Positions 23,905-38,500 of a stretch of 64,000 nt of DNA are shown here, piece by piece. Source of the stretch: Gavia stellata (taxonomy: Eukaryota > Chordata > Aves > Gaviiformes > Gaviidae); contig NC_082595.1 of assembly GCF_030936135.1 (NCBI RefSeq), forward strand, positions 107,425,334 through 107,489,333, in the 5' to 3' direction. The translations under genes and the position numbers were made by a program. Position 1 is the first letter of the stretch. Every line of letters starts with the position of its first letter. A model generated the notes under the pieces. The model made no database searches. It was given only the letters and a program-made list of their open reading frames with translations, and was not told the origin of the DNA.

Positions 23905-25774
23905 AAGCGTGATGTTCAGGGAAAACATCCCATCTGGATAGCATTACCTGTAGGATGTGCAGCTTGTATGTATCTTCTGGAGGTTAGCGTCTAATGTTAA
24001 ACAAAGGAAGCTGATTAAAAACATCTGTAAAACATTTTCATAGTTCATATTTTATACAGTGGGTATTGAATTACCTTGCACATGACTGCATGTCTGAACT
24101 AAAAATAATAAGGTAAATCTTTTCCTTTTATTAAAATTAGTATAATATTAATTTTATAGTTAAAATACATTTAACGGTTTCCCTACTTGGCACTAGAATT
24201 TAATGCTGCTGACATCACTATGTATTTTACATGCCACTGAGAAATAATTGTTCGTTTATTGATGCAGTATGCTACAATAAGCACATTTTAGGTGCAGTCA
24301 AAATATAAACATTAGATTGGAATACAATTTCTTATGTAAAAGTGTGGCATTTATTAAATGCTAAAGGAGAGACTTGCCAGCTAAATGTGTAATGTTTCTG
24401 ACCGTTAAATATATTCTGTGAAATAGTTATATAGAATATATAAAATGATTTTAGTACTGCCCACTTAGGTATTATGTTGATTTATGAATTCAGTTAGAGT
24501 CTCTAGTAAATACCAAAATTGCCGATTCTAGGTCAGTATTTATTAGGTTGGTAAATTTTATGGAGAGGAAGGATTTGTGCATCCCAGAACTGACAGAGAA
24601 AGGTGTTATTTATGTACTTAGAGTGAGAATGCAATTGTAGTTTCACAGCTGAGCCGAAAAAGGGTATGTACTTTCTTTGTTTGCTAAATTACTTTCTAAA
24701 ATAGCTTATAAAACCATGTGTATTGCAATAGTAAATATTATTTAAAGATCTAAGAGGCTCATGCAGATTTACTGTTCAATATCATAAGCAGAAAGTTCTT
24801 ACCTTTCCAAAGTTACATGCAACATACTGACTCAGACGCGCATATCAAAACAGAGAGAGGCAAACCTTATTCTCTGGGAAAATATTTTGAAATTCAGCAA
24901 GTGTTTTGAAAATGATTATCATTATTGTTTATTGTAAGTGTTCTAAGATTGTGAAAATGAAGTGTTGCTCATAAATACCACGCAGGCTGAATGGCCAAGG
25001 GCAGTTCTCATCTCTAACATGCAGACTCCTACCCAAAGCAGTTTCATCCAGTTTGACTGCTTGGTTTTATTATGTTTTTACCAAAGTTCATAAAAACTGC
25101 AAGTGGAGCAAACAATATGGTATGTATACACAGTTATTTTTATTCAAGGAGGCTGGATCAGCACAAAACCATTTTTTAGAACAACACAAGATGAACCGTT
25201 TCCATTTCATCAATTAGTGCCTTATCCATACTGAGAAGTGTCTGGTATCTTATCTGTGTGCTGAAAAGGCAGTGAGGTGTTTTATCATTTGAAAAATAAA
25301 AAGACGTGTTGTACCATGCTAGTGAGATTTACAGGGTTTATCTTACTATCCTGCTTGGGAAGGTATGTTTCGGCACGGATAATACAGCTCATTAAATGAC
25401 TGAGAACAAATAATGCTCTTTTTTTAACCGTGTCTTAAGACAAAATGTCTTATGATCATTTCTTTTGCTCGCTGAGAGCTTAATATTTTTGCTTATGTTA
25501 TTGCACCAGGTCTTTGGAGTTGACTGATCTCATAGCCCGAGAGAAGGGAGGCTGCTGCAGCTGCACGTCCCCAGGTCCGGCCAGTACGGAGGCTGGGCGT
25601 GGATTTGCCCACACATATACATAGGCACACTCACGCTACGTATATCATTATACACACCACCAGCCAGAAAGGTCAACGCAGGCAGAAAACACAAAATTCA
25701 TGCTAACACAAACAGCACCGTTGCCCTCATCCTGTTCCCCTCTTTGGCTGATGGGGATGAAAGGGTGTTAGTGG

Positions 25775-25807
25775 ACATATGCGCATACATGCACATGTAC
25801 ATATGTA
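25775..25807. repeat. 33-bp alternating purine-pyrimidine tract
   Basis: Strict alternation including TATGCGCATACATGCACATG. It contains the palindromes TATGCGCATA and CATGTACATG, so both left-handed DNA and cruciform extrusion are conceivable. Confidence 0.65.
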
Positions 25808-26669
25808 AATATGTATACCTTTATATACCTGTATAAACACTGTAGAACCCTCCAGCAGCTTGGCTTACATGGTCTCATAATTCTGGAAGATTACTGAAGT
25901 ACTAACAGGAATGTAGGCAGATAATTATTTTAAAAAATACAATTGGCAAAGTTGTGCTCCGGTAGTTATTGCATCTTAGAACCGAAGTTGTCCCAGGTTC
26001 CTGTCCCGTGAAGGTTTAGAAGGAAGGATTTTGGGGGTAGGTGGGAAAAAACAATTTTCAGTAGGTTTGGAACTAGATCAGTTCACCAACTGCGTGTCTC
26101 TGCTGTGTACATGATATTCCCCCGTCGCATACTGAACTGGATGATTACTTCAGTGGGTGGTTTTATGGCCAAAGCCAGCAGCCTTGGGGCTCCTGTGTCT
26201 TTATCACAAACTCTACTATATGAAGTGCAAAGTTGCAAAGTTTACTTGACAGTTTGAAGCCGGGGTAATTTACTTGACCGAGACCTTAACGCAACTCCTT
26301 ACGGTACATCATCATCATTTGAACAGAAGGGATGTGCTTTAAAGCAGGAATCGGTGGTGGTTGCCAGACAGGGCTCCAAACGAAATGCCAAATGAATTGC
26401 CGTTACTGAGTTTGCTTACTTTGTAATTGCAAGTGCATTGGGGATACTGGACGAACTGTTTAAGAATGTTGGAACACCTGCGTATGGCACAGCACCTTTA
26501 TTTTAACAACCCTATAGGTGCTCATACAGCAAATTATCACCCCAATGAATTCACTTCATTTTGAGTTGAGTCTTTGCCAAACAAAAGACTCAGCTGATAG
26601 AAAGCTGGCTGAGGCACAATTGATTTTGGATTATAACCCTGAATTTAACAGCATGGGTCAATGGATGCC

Positions 26670-26689
26670 TTTTTTTTTTTTTTTTTTTT
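26670..26689. repeat. T20 homopolymer
   Basis: Twenty consecutive T on the + strand. No adjacent retrotransposed body was recognised on either side, so it reads as a simple homopolymer. Confidence 0.9.
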
Positions 26690-29600
26690 CCTTAAAGATG
26701 CCATGGTTACAAACCTGTTAAAGCTGAATTAATTTAAGCACAAATTTTGTTTATCAGATCTTTTAGAACTGGACTGGCATATGTCCATGATTATTCGAAA
26801 ATGACTGTGCTCATTGTCACACTGAAAAGAATATTAAAATATTAACGTCTAGTTTATGTACATGACTTTTGTATAATGCTTGACCTGTGGAGGGGTTGCC
26901 TTATGTCTTTATTCATAGGGCATTTTTATCTGTTTGTTCCTGAATTGTGTGCCAGCTATATCACAGATAAATTGGACCGAATAGTCTAGAATCATTGCTC
27001 AATGTGTTTTTCAAAGAAAGTGTCACGTATAAATCATGACTGCTAATTAAAATGAATAATGCTTTTAATTAAAAATAAAATCTGTGCAGGCCCCGACTGG
27101 GTAAAGATATTACACATATGCTATGCTTCATCACCACTGTAAGTTCGTTTTTTCTACCTTTTTTTTCTCTGTCATGAACTTTCCCATTATATTCTCCCCC
27201 CTTCCCATTATCCCTGTTCATTATTTCTGGTTTCATTGACAGTCTGATCTCTCAAGGTGCTTGACTGAGTGTTGGCTGATGAAAAGACATTGTTTTTTAT
27301 CTCAAAATGCTGCACGAAAAGATACAATTCTCAGATTTAAAATTCTTAAGGTAGGGGTTTATTGCTTTATTTGTCCTTGGGAGATATAGATCTTTGTAAC
27401 AATTGAATTCTTATAAAAGAGCCACCAACAAAACTATTTGAGCTATAATGGAAGGGTGGAGACAACTTGCCTGGCTATTGAAGTGCATCTTTCATCATCA
27501 GAACAATAGCTGGTTCTTTTCCCTTGTCAACTGACCATCTTTTTTCCTTCCATTAATTAGCTGAGATCTTGAACAATTCTGTCCTTGGCCTTCCGCTGCC
27601 TGTCCTGATAATCCCTCAGGATACTCGGGGTAGGATGACAAAGCACAAGACAAGACATTCTGGTTTTTGTTCCTCTGCTGATGAGACGGAGCTGTGTCTT
27701 GTACGTATGGAGATAGAACCAATTTCCAGAGTTTTGCACGGGGCTTCGTTGTTTATTGATTGTGGAAGTGCACACAAATTACCCAGAGCCTCTGAGCTGC
27801 ATTTCTCTGTCTATGGAGAGGTATATTTCAATGTCTTTAAAACCATAAATAAAATTTATATAAATGCTATCATTAAGCATCCAGGTAGGAGGAGGCACCT
27901 AATAGGTCTCTCCCACCAGTCTTTTCGTAGGTGCCACTCAGATGGCTGCGCAGGGGGACAGAAGGGGAGGCACTGAGAACAGAAGGAAAAAACCTTATTC
28001 CTTTTCATTTCATGTGCCCATTGCTACATACAGGTGCCGGGGAGAGCTTTTAGGAGAAGAAATTGTAAGGGAAATTCTGTTTGACTTCCAGCCCTCTGGC
28101 TGCCGCGGATGGAAACTTTGCTTCTGAATTCCAAACAATTATCCACTGGCATATGCAAATACGGTTTTTTCATAAGGCCGGTCAACCGCATCTGCTGGCT
28201 GACTTTTTTCAGGTATCGCAAAACCCCTTTTATGAGGGCAACGTTTTATTCAGCAGAATAAAGAAGTTTGTAATTCTTAAAAAATCAATGCATAAGTTTT
28301 TAGTGTTTACCAAAATATTTTTTTTCCTTAAACGATGCCAGTAAAGTAGTGAGCTATTTCTGCTGCGCTTTATCTCAAGTGTTTTAAAGCAATCAAAATT
28401 ATAGAAAGCACATCAGGCCTATGCTTAACTGCAGACATCCTTATCCCCGTAGCCTGTAATTTTAACAGATGACAGATAATCCTTTCTGGGCCATCAATGC
28501 AATGATTCATCATTCACATCTCTGCGACTAGAGGTGGCAAAGATCTTGAGGTAATAAAATTGAAGGTGGCAGTAATTTCTAAGAACCCAAGGAAGGTTTT
28601 GAGAACTTTCCAACCCATGTTGGTAAATGTAGGGATTCAGGAAATGTGTATCTATGTGTGTCATTTATTTTTGAGTACCAGATTTGCTGAATGTGCACTT
28701 GATGATTCTTGGTTGGAAAAGTCTATGCAGAAAAACATCGGAGGTGACTGAACATATGTACATTGCATTACATTAGCAGCAAAACCTTAGATTTTCATTT
28801 CTTCTAGGCCTGACTTATGAACCTCATCAGACAAAATGTTGCATTACCTGTAGTATCTGCATTGTCATGAACAGGTACTTTTGACTAAACAGACTGTAGG
28901 AAATTATTTCTTTTCTGTGAATAACTTAAGAGAAATTAATTAATCCATGTTTCCACTCAAACTTAGTGATCATCAGGCCTAAAGCTTATGGTGTAAGGTT
29001 TCCAGAACAGTAATTATTATAAGGCTTAAAAAGAGACCTGTCCTGTGTTTAAATAAGACTAAAATATCTTGAAGTTTTCTTAGAAATACAGACGAGAACC
29101 TCCTCTACACCAGGGTTCATAGTTGCCTGGCGTACACAGGAGGTTGATATTCAAGTTTCTGCCCAATTCAGGCAAGGAAATTGAATTCCAGATTTCTGTC
29201 TCCTAGATGAGATCCATAAAAGCCTGATTCTCTTTTGTTCATTTTTTTCCTGTGTGAGCCATTTCACTTTTTGTGAAGAATTAAATGTCTGTTAGCCAAG
29301 TAGAGTGACAGGGACCATGTCCTTATCTCACCAGAGTTTGGTTGTTCATGTATGATGTGCTTAAAAAAAAAAGGCTTGTTTCCTGGTAAAATAAAATAAT
29401 GCAGTATTGATACAAAGAGGAGTCCCTGAAAGAGAGAGTGAGAAAGATTGCCCATGCTTCATAGTCGGGTTTTAGCGTTCAATAGTGGTGGTTGGTCTCA
29501 GCCTCTGGTATGTATGTTTCCTCTGAAAGTTCTGGAGAATCAATATTTTCAAAAAAAAATGCATTTTGTCAGAAAATTGGTAGCAAATTCAACTTACGCT

Positions 29601-32600
29601 ATCTGGCTTCATTTTCCCTATTCATTATACCCTATGTTTAGTTGCTAATCTGCTCCAGTTTGGCAGTTGTGCACTCTCATGGTGAAGCTCCTGTTTTTTG
29701 CAATTTTCCAGAATATCGTGAGCCCAACAGTAAACAGATACTGCTACAATACATACACTTATATGTATAAGTGGTTCTCCCATTCTTTATGAATTCATCA
29801 AAGCCTTGCATTTTGCTTTACATGCCTTTTTGTTCACATGCACTGGAGAGAGATCTCTCTCTTTGTAGTTAATTCTGATTTGAAGATGGTCGAGAAGAGA
29901 ATTGGTAATGCTAAAGCATTAGGAAAATGTCAGTCCCCTTGAATGGATTAAGAGATGGAGGTGCGTGATTAATCACTGCGTGATTAAGAGTTAGGCACTA
30001 CTTTACTAAGAAATACTGCTACCTCTCTGATAGAACCCGTTTTCAGGTATGCATCTCTATGACTGGTCTTTTAAAGCTCAAAATCCAATGAATGGTGTGA
30101 GAGCTTTTCCTATTTTCTTGCCTTATTCTTTCCACCAGTGGGCAAAAGTGGTATATGTCATTTTCCAGAGTGCCATATTTCACACTTCAGTTTAATTTGG
30201 CTGATAATGATTTGTTAAGCAAATGTAAGTACGTAGAGCACATGCTGGCTCTCCCGCATAAAGTGTTCAGTCACTCCAGCAGTTCCTTTAAAATCCCACT
30301 CCTGCCTTATAAAAGCTGCAGGTGCGAAACAGTTTACCTCTGTACTAGCTCAAACGGAAGATAAAGGTAATATGGAGCTTTAGATTCGGTGTAACTCTTT
30401 GGTGAGTATAATGCTGTAAGAAGGGGACTGGGTTGGTAGTTTCCACCAGAAATACACGTTGGAATGAATGGGCTTACTCTTACCCCATGAACGGTTAAAG
30501 AGACAGGACAGCTGATCATGCCATGCACCAAGTCTGTGACAACTAGTAAGCATTAGCAATGGAAAATATGGCTCTTCTCCTGCTTGCATTTGGAGGGAAG
30601 AGCTATTTTTGAGACTCTTTTGATCTCCGGTCCCCTAACTATGAAGTGATTCTTCTCAGAGGGGTTACATAATTTCTAAATCTTATTTTAAAATGGAGAA
30701 GTTTTTTTCAACCTAAGGAGAAACACCATATTCTTCTAATCTTCCTCTCCCTCCACCATGCAATTCAATGTATCTTTCAACAGAATTTTCTTACTTTCTT
30801 TGGGCTTCCCACAAATTTCTCTTCTTATCCCATTTCCTTTTCATCAGCGGGCTTTCGAGCCTCATCTGCCTTCAAGGATTCAGTCTCATCTTAACACCGG
30901 TGTTTTGAATATTTCGCTCTCCTCTCGGCTCGTCTGTGTTTGCCCAGGACTGCATTTTGGCATGTTTCCCTGGAAGTACTTCTTTATCCACTGAAATTCA
31001 GGAAGGACCAAACCAAGCTCCTTATCTTTTCTCCCTTACTCTGTGAGAGTTGATTAACGCTAAAATGTTCCCCGTGACCTGGGGCCTTCTGCCTATTTTT
31101 TCTCTGTATCTTCATTCTGGGCCATACCTAAATCTTGCCACTTTTTCAACATAATATTTTAGATAGTTAATCTTCATGTCCATATTGCCGAAACCATCAT
31201 CTGCTTCCATGTTCAATCATTCCTCTGTAGATTTTTAGAGTAGCATTTGACCGTTTTGTAGTTCAAGGAAAATGTTAGTGTCGTGATCAAAATCATACTT
31301 GCTGCTTTCAGCTCGACAGTATTTGGTATTTACTCTGCATCTATTTTCTAGCCTCTTAACAAAACCAGTAAAAGAGGAAAAAGTGAAACTTCAGAAAAAC
31401 ACTTTTTAAATTGGATTAATTACTTAGTTTGCTTATTTCTAACTTAATTGAACATTTATTAGTTTTTTGTGATGATTCTTCACTGAAGATTTACTTTTTC
31501 CAAAAATCCTATTATTTGACTACATAAAAAGCCCATAAGCCTTTTAAAGTAAGAAATTTATTTTCATCTTGGCTAACTTGAAAATGACCAAGTGCATTTT
31601 TCTCACATACTCAAACCAAAACATTTTTCTTAACTGAAATTGGGCACAGAGCATGGCAAAAGAAAAGCTAATTACAGAAAAATGAGAATAAGTGAGAAAT
31701 GGATTTATAGTGAAATTTGCTTTTAAAAACTTAGCAGTACATTTTGAAAGCTAAAGAGTTTTAGAATATTAAAAAAAAATATAAACATGAAAGGACATTC
31801 AAATTAAGCTGTCATACGAATCGCGTCACACGTAGCTGTGGTTTTTTGTATTTTATCCAAAGAGCAGGAGTATGGAATGATTTTGAACAGAGACCATGTT
31901 TTACTAGCCAGCATTGGTGCTACTGGGAGAGATGTGCGGAGGAAATAGCAGAAAATTTTAAGAATACTGTAAAACACAGGTGACCTTTTGAAAATTAATA
32001 TCTGCATTTTGTGGAAACCGTGCTAGAAACTGGAAGAGCGAGAGGCGAGATGCAAACGCGGTCCCATTTGCCACACGTCCTCGCCAATGACCTCAACCCT
32101 GGCTTAGGCTGAAGGGATAATTAGCGGAGTGCTCGTCTTTTCCTGAGCACAGGATGCCACTGATGTCAACTTGCAGCAAACTATGGGCAGGGTATTTTGT
32201 GAAGTGGATGGCAGCTAAAGGTCGGGTGCTGATTTAATTTAGGACTTTAGATCAGGTTCGAATTGTGCCAGCGGTGAAAGGGAAGCACAGAGCTCAGTTT
32301 TCCCTTAATCTTACTCATTATTAAAACGGCTACTGATGTGGGAGGTGGGAACACGGCTAGGAAAGAGAAGAGGGTAGATAAAAATAGTAAGAAAGGGGAG
32401 TGCTCTGATTACCTATTCCCCATCCAAGTGAACACTGTTTAGTTTATTTTCCTTGACAGAGAGGTAAACTGTGTGAGACATTATTATTATTATTCTGGTT
32501 TAGATGGATGGAGAGAATGACACACTTGAAATTATGACATATAATTATAAAATAGCTGTTCCAACACACCAGTGGCTACACCACTATTACCAAAAGTGAA

Positions 32601-35204
32601 CTTGCGCTAGAGCGCAATCTATCTATCAGAACTAACACCTGCAGAAAATAATGATGCAGAAAATAAATACGAAATGGAAGACCAGGACAGGAAATCATTT
32701 CAGTGTTTAGCTCTGCTGAGACCAAGGGGATTCACTTTCTAGTAGGGAAGTGTGAGTTCAAGTGCATTGCTGGATTGCAGGAACTCCTTCTGACATAACT
32801 ATAAAGCCTGAAAATGAAAATAATATTTATAGACTTACTTTAGACTTACACACTGGAAGTAGAAGCAAAAGGAAATTTTGAGAATGAATACATTTAATTT
32901 CTAGGACTCATGTACGCATAACTGTACTGAAGCCAGAAATGCCATTGTACGCACTGAGTGGATAATGCACACTATTAGTAGAAGCTGCTTATTAATATTT
33001 AGATGAGGAATTTGTCACTTTATGTTTAAGGTAATATTACTAATATGATCAGATCCACTGCTTTAGTCTGTAGTTGATAGAATACAACACTATTTCTACT
33101 TAGTTAAAACCCCCTTTCATTTTAAGAAGCTATTAGCAAAAGTACATTAATCTTTTAAGGATACAAATCCGCTGAAATTAAGCTAGATTTTCAAACTAGG
33201 TACTATTTCATCCTATGTCTGCATATAGTGTATGTCAAAGAATTTCCTGTTATTGCTACAACACTCAATTTTGTGTTTGGGCCAAATGTCATCCATCAAA
33301 AATTCATTTAGCCTTGCTTTGATTCTGTTGAATATAGTCTTCAAGAGAATAAATGCAGATTCACTAAGCAACCTGATGTACATCTTAAGCCCATATCGTG
33401 ATGGATGATGCATTTCACGGAGACACGGGAATTCTGTTGGTGATTCTCTCTTTGTTTGCATTGACTGGACAAGCTTGAACTTCTACAACTGAGTGAAGGT
33501 TAAAGAAATGGGAAGCACCCAGATGCATGTTTCTATGCAATGTGAGATAGTTATGGAAAATCAGCATATCACATTATCTTTTTATGTCTAGCTTCTGACA
33601 TTAAATGTCATTTAACAAAACATTCAGGGCTCATCAACTGCCTATACATTAGATGTCACTAAACTTGTCAGTCGGACAACAAAAGGTGGACGTCAGAGTG
33701 CTTTAAAGAATTACTTACCCAGATTGCCATCATACTGATTAGACCAAAGATGATTGGAGGGAGATATGTGAAATATGGTTTGTCTCTGAAGACAAGTAGC
33801 GGATAAAATCTATAAGTATTCTCCGGTGGGTCATACTCAGGAAGGGGTCAGGTACTGAAACGATGACCCAGAATCAGTAAAAGTAAAGTAACCTTAGATG
33901 AATTAATTTTTATTTGTGTGGGGATAATGTTACCAACTTTCCTTGTAAAGTACTCTGAGACTGTTAGAAAAGGGCAGTATAGTATGTACATTTTGTGGTG
34001 TTGTCTGTGTATTAACAACCTGAAATTTGTCCTGGAGTGGGGGACCTCAGTCTCAGTTCCATCATCCTTGCCACCGCTTTCACTGTAATTGTCTGTAAAA
34101 AGCAGAAACACTCTCTATGTTGCTGTCTTCCCATGAGACGAATGTCCTCGTTCATTCATTAGCTGATATATTACAGTTTGTTACATCTGTAAGGTATAAA
34201 GGGAATTATATCTAAAGAGAATCTAAAAACCCCAACAACCTTAAGTTTATTAACAATAGTAACTCTGGACTATAAATCACTGTTTACATGAATCCATTAA
34301 AAAGGCCTCAATTCTGGAGCTATTCTGTAAAAACTTGTGTTAGGTCTTTAGGATTTAGCTTATAGCGTTTTAAGAAGGCGGATCTTAACTAGATGAAATT
34401 ATAAAGTTAACTGAGGTATGAGCTCACCCACTCTGCATTTTATTATTAGTTGCAGTATGTGGCTACGTACGCAGAGCAGAGATACTCACATCTGTAATGA
34501 ATAACTATTTTTTTCTAAATGAAGCTCAAACATGTATTAGCATAGCCTATTTATCTGAATGAACCAAGGCTGCAAATAATTAAGGAATCTACTCTGGGAA
34601 TACTTACACCATCATAGAAGCTGATTTTCATTCAAGTTATATCAAAAGAAACCCCAACAACCTTGCTCAACTCGTTTTACACACAACTGCCATTCATCAG
34701 CCTAGACTACTTGCTGTGAATGTACCCGTTATTTTTATGTATTTAGTCGTTCTTACTGAAGGAGTCAGCAAATTTCATCTTGTCCTACGTCTTGTTCAGT
34801 GCACAGTGGGACTGCTGGTGTGAAGGAGCAGACCTTACTTCTTTTAGTCCTTATTAGCAGTGCTGTTGCAGGCTTTTCCTTGTGATGGATAGATATTGGG
34901 GAGCTGGCTACAGCTGACTTTCTGAGTTGACGGTTGTAGCAGCAGCTCAAAGATGTGGCGAGGTCTATTGTGCCTCCACCTGTGTTCTCTGTCTTTTGCA
35001 GAGTCCTCAGACTCGGCTTTCTGCACTTCCGCTTTGTCGACATACTATTTTTGATAAGAATTTTAATTTTGGTGTAGCAGTAGATAGGGGGCCCTATTCC
35101 AAACGGAGGGGAGGGTGGCTGTTGTGCTGGGACCTGTACAAACAGAAGTCAACAATTCCCTTTACTCAAAAACTCTGTAAGAATATACAAAATACAGAGG
35201 GGAA

Positions 35205-35520
35205 GGAAACAGTCACCCCCCCTGGAGACATCTAGTCCAACACACTCAAAGGAGGACTGTCACCAGTACTAGACCTGCTCAGCCATGGCTTTGTCGAGCT
35301 CAGGCTTTGGAAGCTCCACGGAGGAATTTTTGAGAGCCTCTCCTGCTTACCTGCTCCAGTCCTGCTCTGTCCTCCCCATGAGAAAGGTTTTCCTAACATC
35401 CTACTCGATCCTTCCAAATTGCAATTTCTGGCTGTCGCCCCTCGTTATATCATCTGACACTACCAAGAAGAATTTGGATCCGTCATCTTTCTAATTGCTC
35501 TTCAGGTATTTGTAGGCAGC
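35205..35520 (-). mobile_element. Decayed CR1-like fragment, antisense
   Basis: The order of phrases matches an antisense CR1 3' region: GACATCTAGTCCAACACACT, then a diverged middle, GAAAGGTTTTCCTAACATCC, AGAAGAATTTGGATCCGTCA and CTTCAGGTATTTGTAGGCAG. These correspond to the tail, the serial basic segment and the YLK codons of CR1, read backwards. Divergence is high, so this is an older subfamily than the copies near 7 and 22 kb. The ends are approximate. Confidence 0.6.
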
Positions 35521-38500
35521 AGCCTGTAATTATTTGATCCCTTTAGCTTCCCAAAACTTCGCTGATTTATTTCAATATTAATGCCAGCAGACATTCAGTT
35601 ATGTTTACAGTTCATTCACATCTGAGATATCCAGTGCTGATGACTGGAGTGCATTAAAATCTTTGAGTTTTACTTCCATTCAGTACATTAGAAGTAATTT
35701 CTTTCCATATACCTCTTCCATGAGTTGTCGTACCTTTGCTCCCACACTCAGAATCTCAGTTCTTCCCAATGCTCAGTGAAAATTACCCTCCTGTCTTGGA
35801 ACCATGTTTAGATTTTCCATCTCTATTTCATTCTGCACAGATTATCTTTCTTCATACTGTTTTATGTCTGAAGCCTCCTTTGCCTTGCTTCTTAATTTGA
35901 CTTGCAAAGCTAATTAAGCTTTACTTTTGGCAGTTCTTTATTCTTACACTTCTTGACCTCTAATGGTATAGCCTTACTGCGTGCTGCAGATCCTGTTCCT
36001 TCTCAGAAAGCCACTGATTGAAAAGTGTTTTTTTGTGAATGTAAGGATTTGCTTTTATAATATTGCAGGTCCTGGTTCTAAACTGCAAACTAGTGACTGT
36101 GTTGACATTGTTTATGCTACTGTCTCTTAGCTTTATATTAAAGTGACTGATACTATTTGTAAAGCTTTATGGAGGTTTGCAGGTTTTTAGTATAAATGTT
36201 TACTTAGTTTTTGGTTTAAATGTCACTGAGAATTAAGATTATATATGATATAAGGCTGGCCCACTTACTCTAAATGAGAAGAGAAATATATCGGGCACAG
36301 TTTTTATGGTTTGTGTGTCTGCTAAATCACCTCTGCATTTCACAGCTTTAGGCGCTGGGAAATATTTATAGTTTTTGCTTAGGAGTGCATACAAGTTTAG
36401 ATACAAAAAACTCTTAAGTTAAAGCTCAGAAGAGGTTTGGTTGGGGTTTTTTTTATATTTCTGCATTATTTTGCAGCTGTTTCCTATTGCATTAGAGAAG
36501 AATCGTTGGCAGTGAAGGAGTGCTGCTAATTGGTTGGTGAGGGAGGCAAACAGAGGATTTTTTTCTCCTGGTCCTGTGTTTGCCCATGTACAGTGAGTTG
36601 TTCCATGCCTCCTTTTGCCTATTTGTAAAATGCGTGTAGAACAGCTATCACTGTCATATGAACGAAAATGTAAAATTCATGTAGGTAGTTTAGCTCTTCC
36701 GCTAGTAAAGAAGTCAACCTTAAAAGCAACCCAAAAAGGGAGTGATCTGTATTAATGGAGAATGTTTTATTTATTAGTGTTAGTAATCTTATCCCCTACT
36801 TTCTTGACCTGTTAAATCCATTCAATAATCAGTGTTCCTTCTTAAATCTTACCCAGTCTTGCGTCTTTTCTTCATCCACTCTACATTTCACTTTGGATCA
36901 CTCCTTCCTCATGTCTTTTAGAAAAGCGTCATCCGCTCTGTCATTCTGAGAACAGAGATTTCTTTCTGTCTTCGCGATGCCTGTATTGATTTTACTCACG
37001 CTTGTTTTCGCTCTTTTTTGGTAAACATAGTTAATCAGTTCATGACTGGTATTTGAGTTCACTTTCTTATAAAAATATGATAAAAATGGAAGTGTTCCAT
37101 TGTTTTCGAGGAATGGAGGTACTTTTCCATTTATGTTTTGATGCTTTTTTGTTGTGTTTTTGGGGTGGTTTTTGTGTTAGAAATTCATCAATTGCTCTTT
37201 AGCAATTGCACTTTAGCCTTAGGTAGTCTTCCCCCTATTTCCATAACACTACAGAGAATGCCTCTGATAATTAAAGAACCAGGTACCCTTTTGCGGACCC
37301 TTTAGACTGTGTGCTCGTGCAGAAATATCAGGGTCTCCTCTTGAAGAAATCTGTGCTGCCTTTTTTCAGTAACTGAACGATTTGAATCCTGGTGATTGTG
37401 CCAAGGCTCAGCCTTTACCGTAGGCAGAATCACTGTGCTCAGATGCCAATCTACAGCATGGTTTTCCTGGAGAAAAATAAAGATTTTTCTTTCCAGCCTT
37501 TTTCGCCCTGAGTCCCTCCTCTCGAAGATTTTGGTGGTGTTTCAAGTGTCTCTTGAACTCAGACCTGTAGTGGTGACACTTTCCTTTGTGGCTCCCAAAG
37601 GACAAAGATAAATGCTGGAAAGACTTTTTTCTCCTCCCCACTGGCATCATTGACATTATCTTCTGACTCCTCTGGTACCAGTAATGGATATCCTGGCTTT
37701 GTGCTCAGCCTTAGTAACTTAACACGTGAGCAGTTTTAGTGGAGCTGCATTTAATTATAAGATTGTCCAGTTGAATTCCCAAAGCAGAGGTCTCCTCGGG
37801 GCAGGGGAGATTATTTGTCCTCTCCTAATGGATGTACCTAGGTCCGCGGCTTGGACCTGTTGCCCGTTTCCAGAGATTTTTGCAAAAGACCAAGTACTTC
37901 TGTCCCTTGATGTGAATCTCGTTTCCTCTGTTTTATCAGACTTCTTGCTCATTCAGTTGATAGTTCATTGGATTGACTCTCGACTGTCTGACTGCCAAAG
38001 CCTTTCTGGTTCATAACCATTTTGAGAATGTGCAAGTTTTAATTGTGAAGCATTGGGAGGTAAAATATATAAAAAAAATCATTGAATCTGACCAAATGTC
38101 CCCATAGCCAGCTGAAGTCTGACAGTAGCCAATAACTTGAGTTTCAAGAGAAGAATAAGAAATAAGCCATGTATGATGAGATTTATGGCATATTTTTTGG
38201 GTTCCTACATTCAGCAGGTGAAGTCTGGGTTCTCTACATACATTAAAGTAGCCTCCTAACATTTTCCATTGAAGATCAGACGTCTTTAAAAATACCAGAA
38301 TCATGGAGTTCTGTGAGACACCACATGGCTGAAAGGTTTTATTCTATGACCACTTTCATAGACTGCGTTAGAAGTTTAGAAGTAGACCACGGACCAAATA
38401 CTAGGAGGACACTGTGAAAATCTTTGATCTGGAAAATTTTTGCAAACAGCTTTTTCTATCTTGTTTCTTTTATCCTGATCAAAACCTGTCTGCATCTTTC

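Larger units (their letters stand above)
22277..35204 (+). other. SUPT3H large intron, long segment without recognised genes
   Basis: Nearly 13 kb of mostly AT-rich intron with little recognisable repeat. A mildly GC-richer patch lies at about 22540-22800 and another at 25520-25620. It contains an imperfect tandem of ATTCCTTATGTT (23871-23904), an alternating purine-pyrimidine tract (25775-25807), a T20 run (26670-26689) and a short TTA run (about 32480-32494). Open frames such as 27569-27976 have no recognisable domain. The low transposon content could reflect conserved regulatory sequence, but that needs an alignment. Confidence 0.65.

Noticed and set aside
27569..27976. 135-codon open frame on the + strand
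   Set aside because: No recognisable family, no splice consistency, and overlapped by open frames on the other strand; likely chance.
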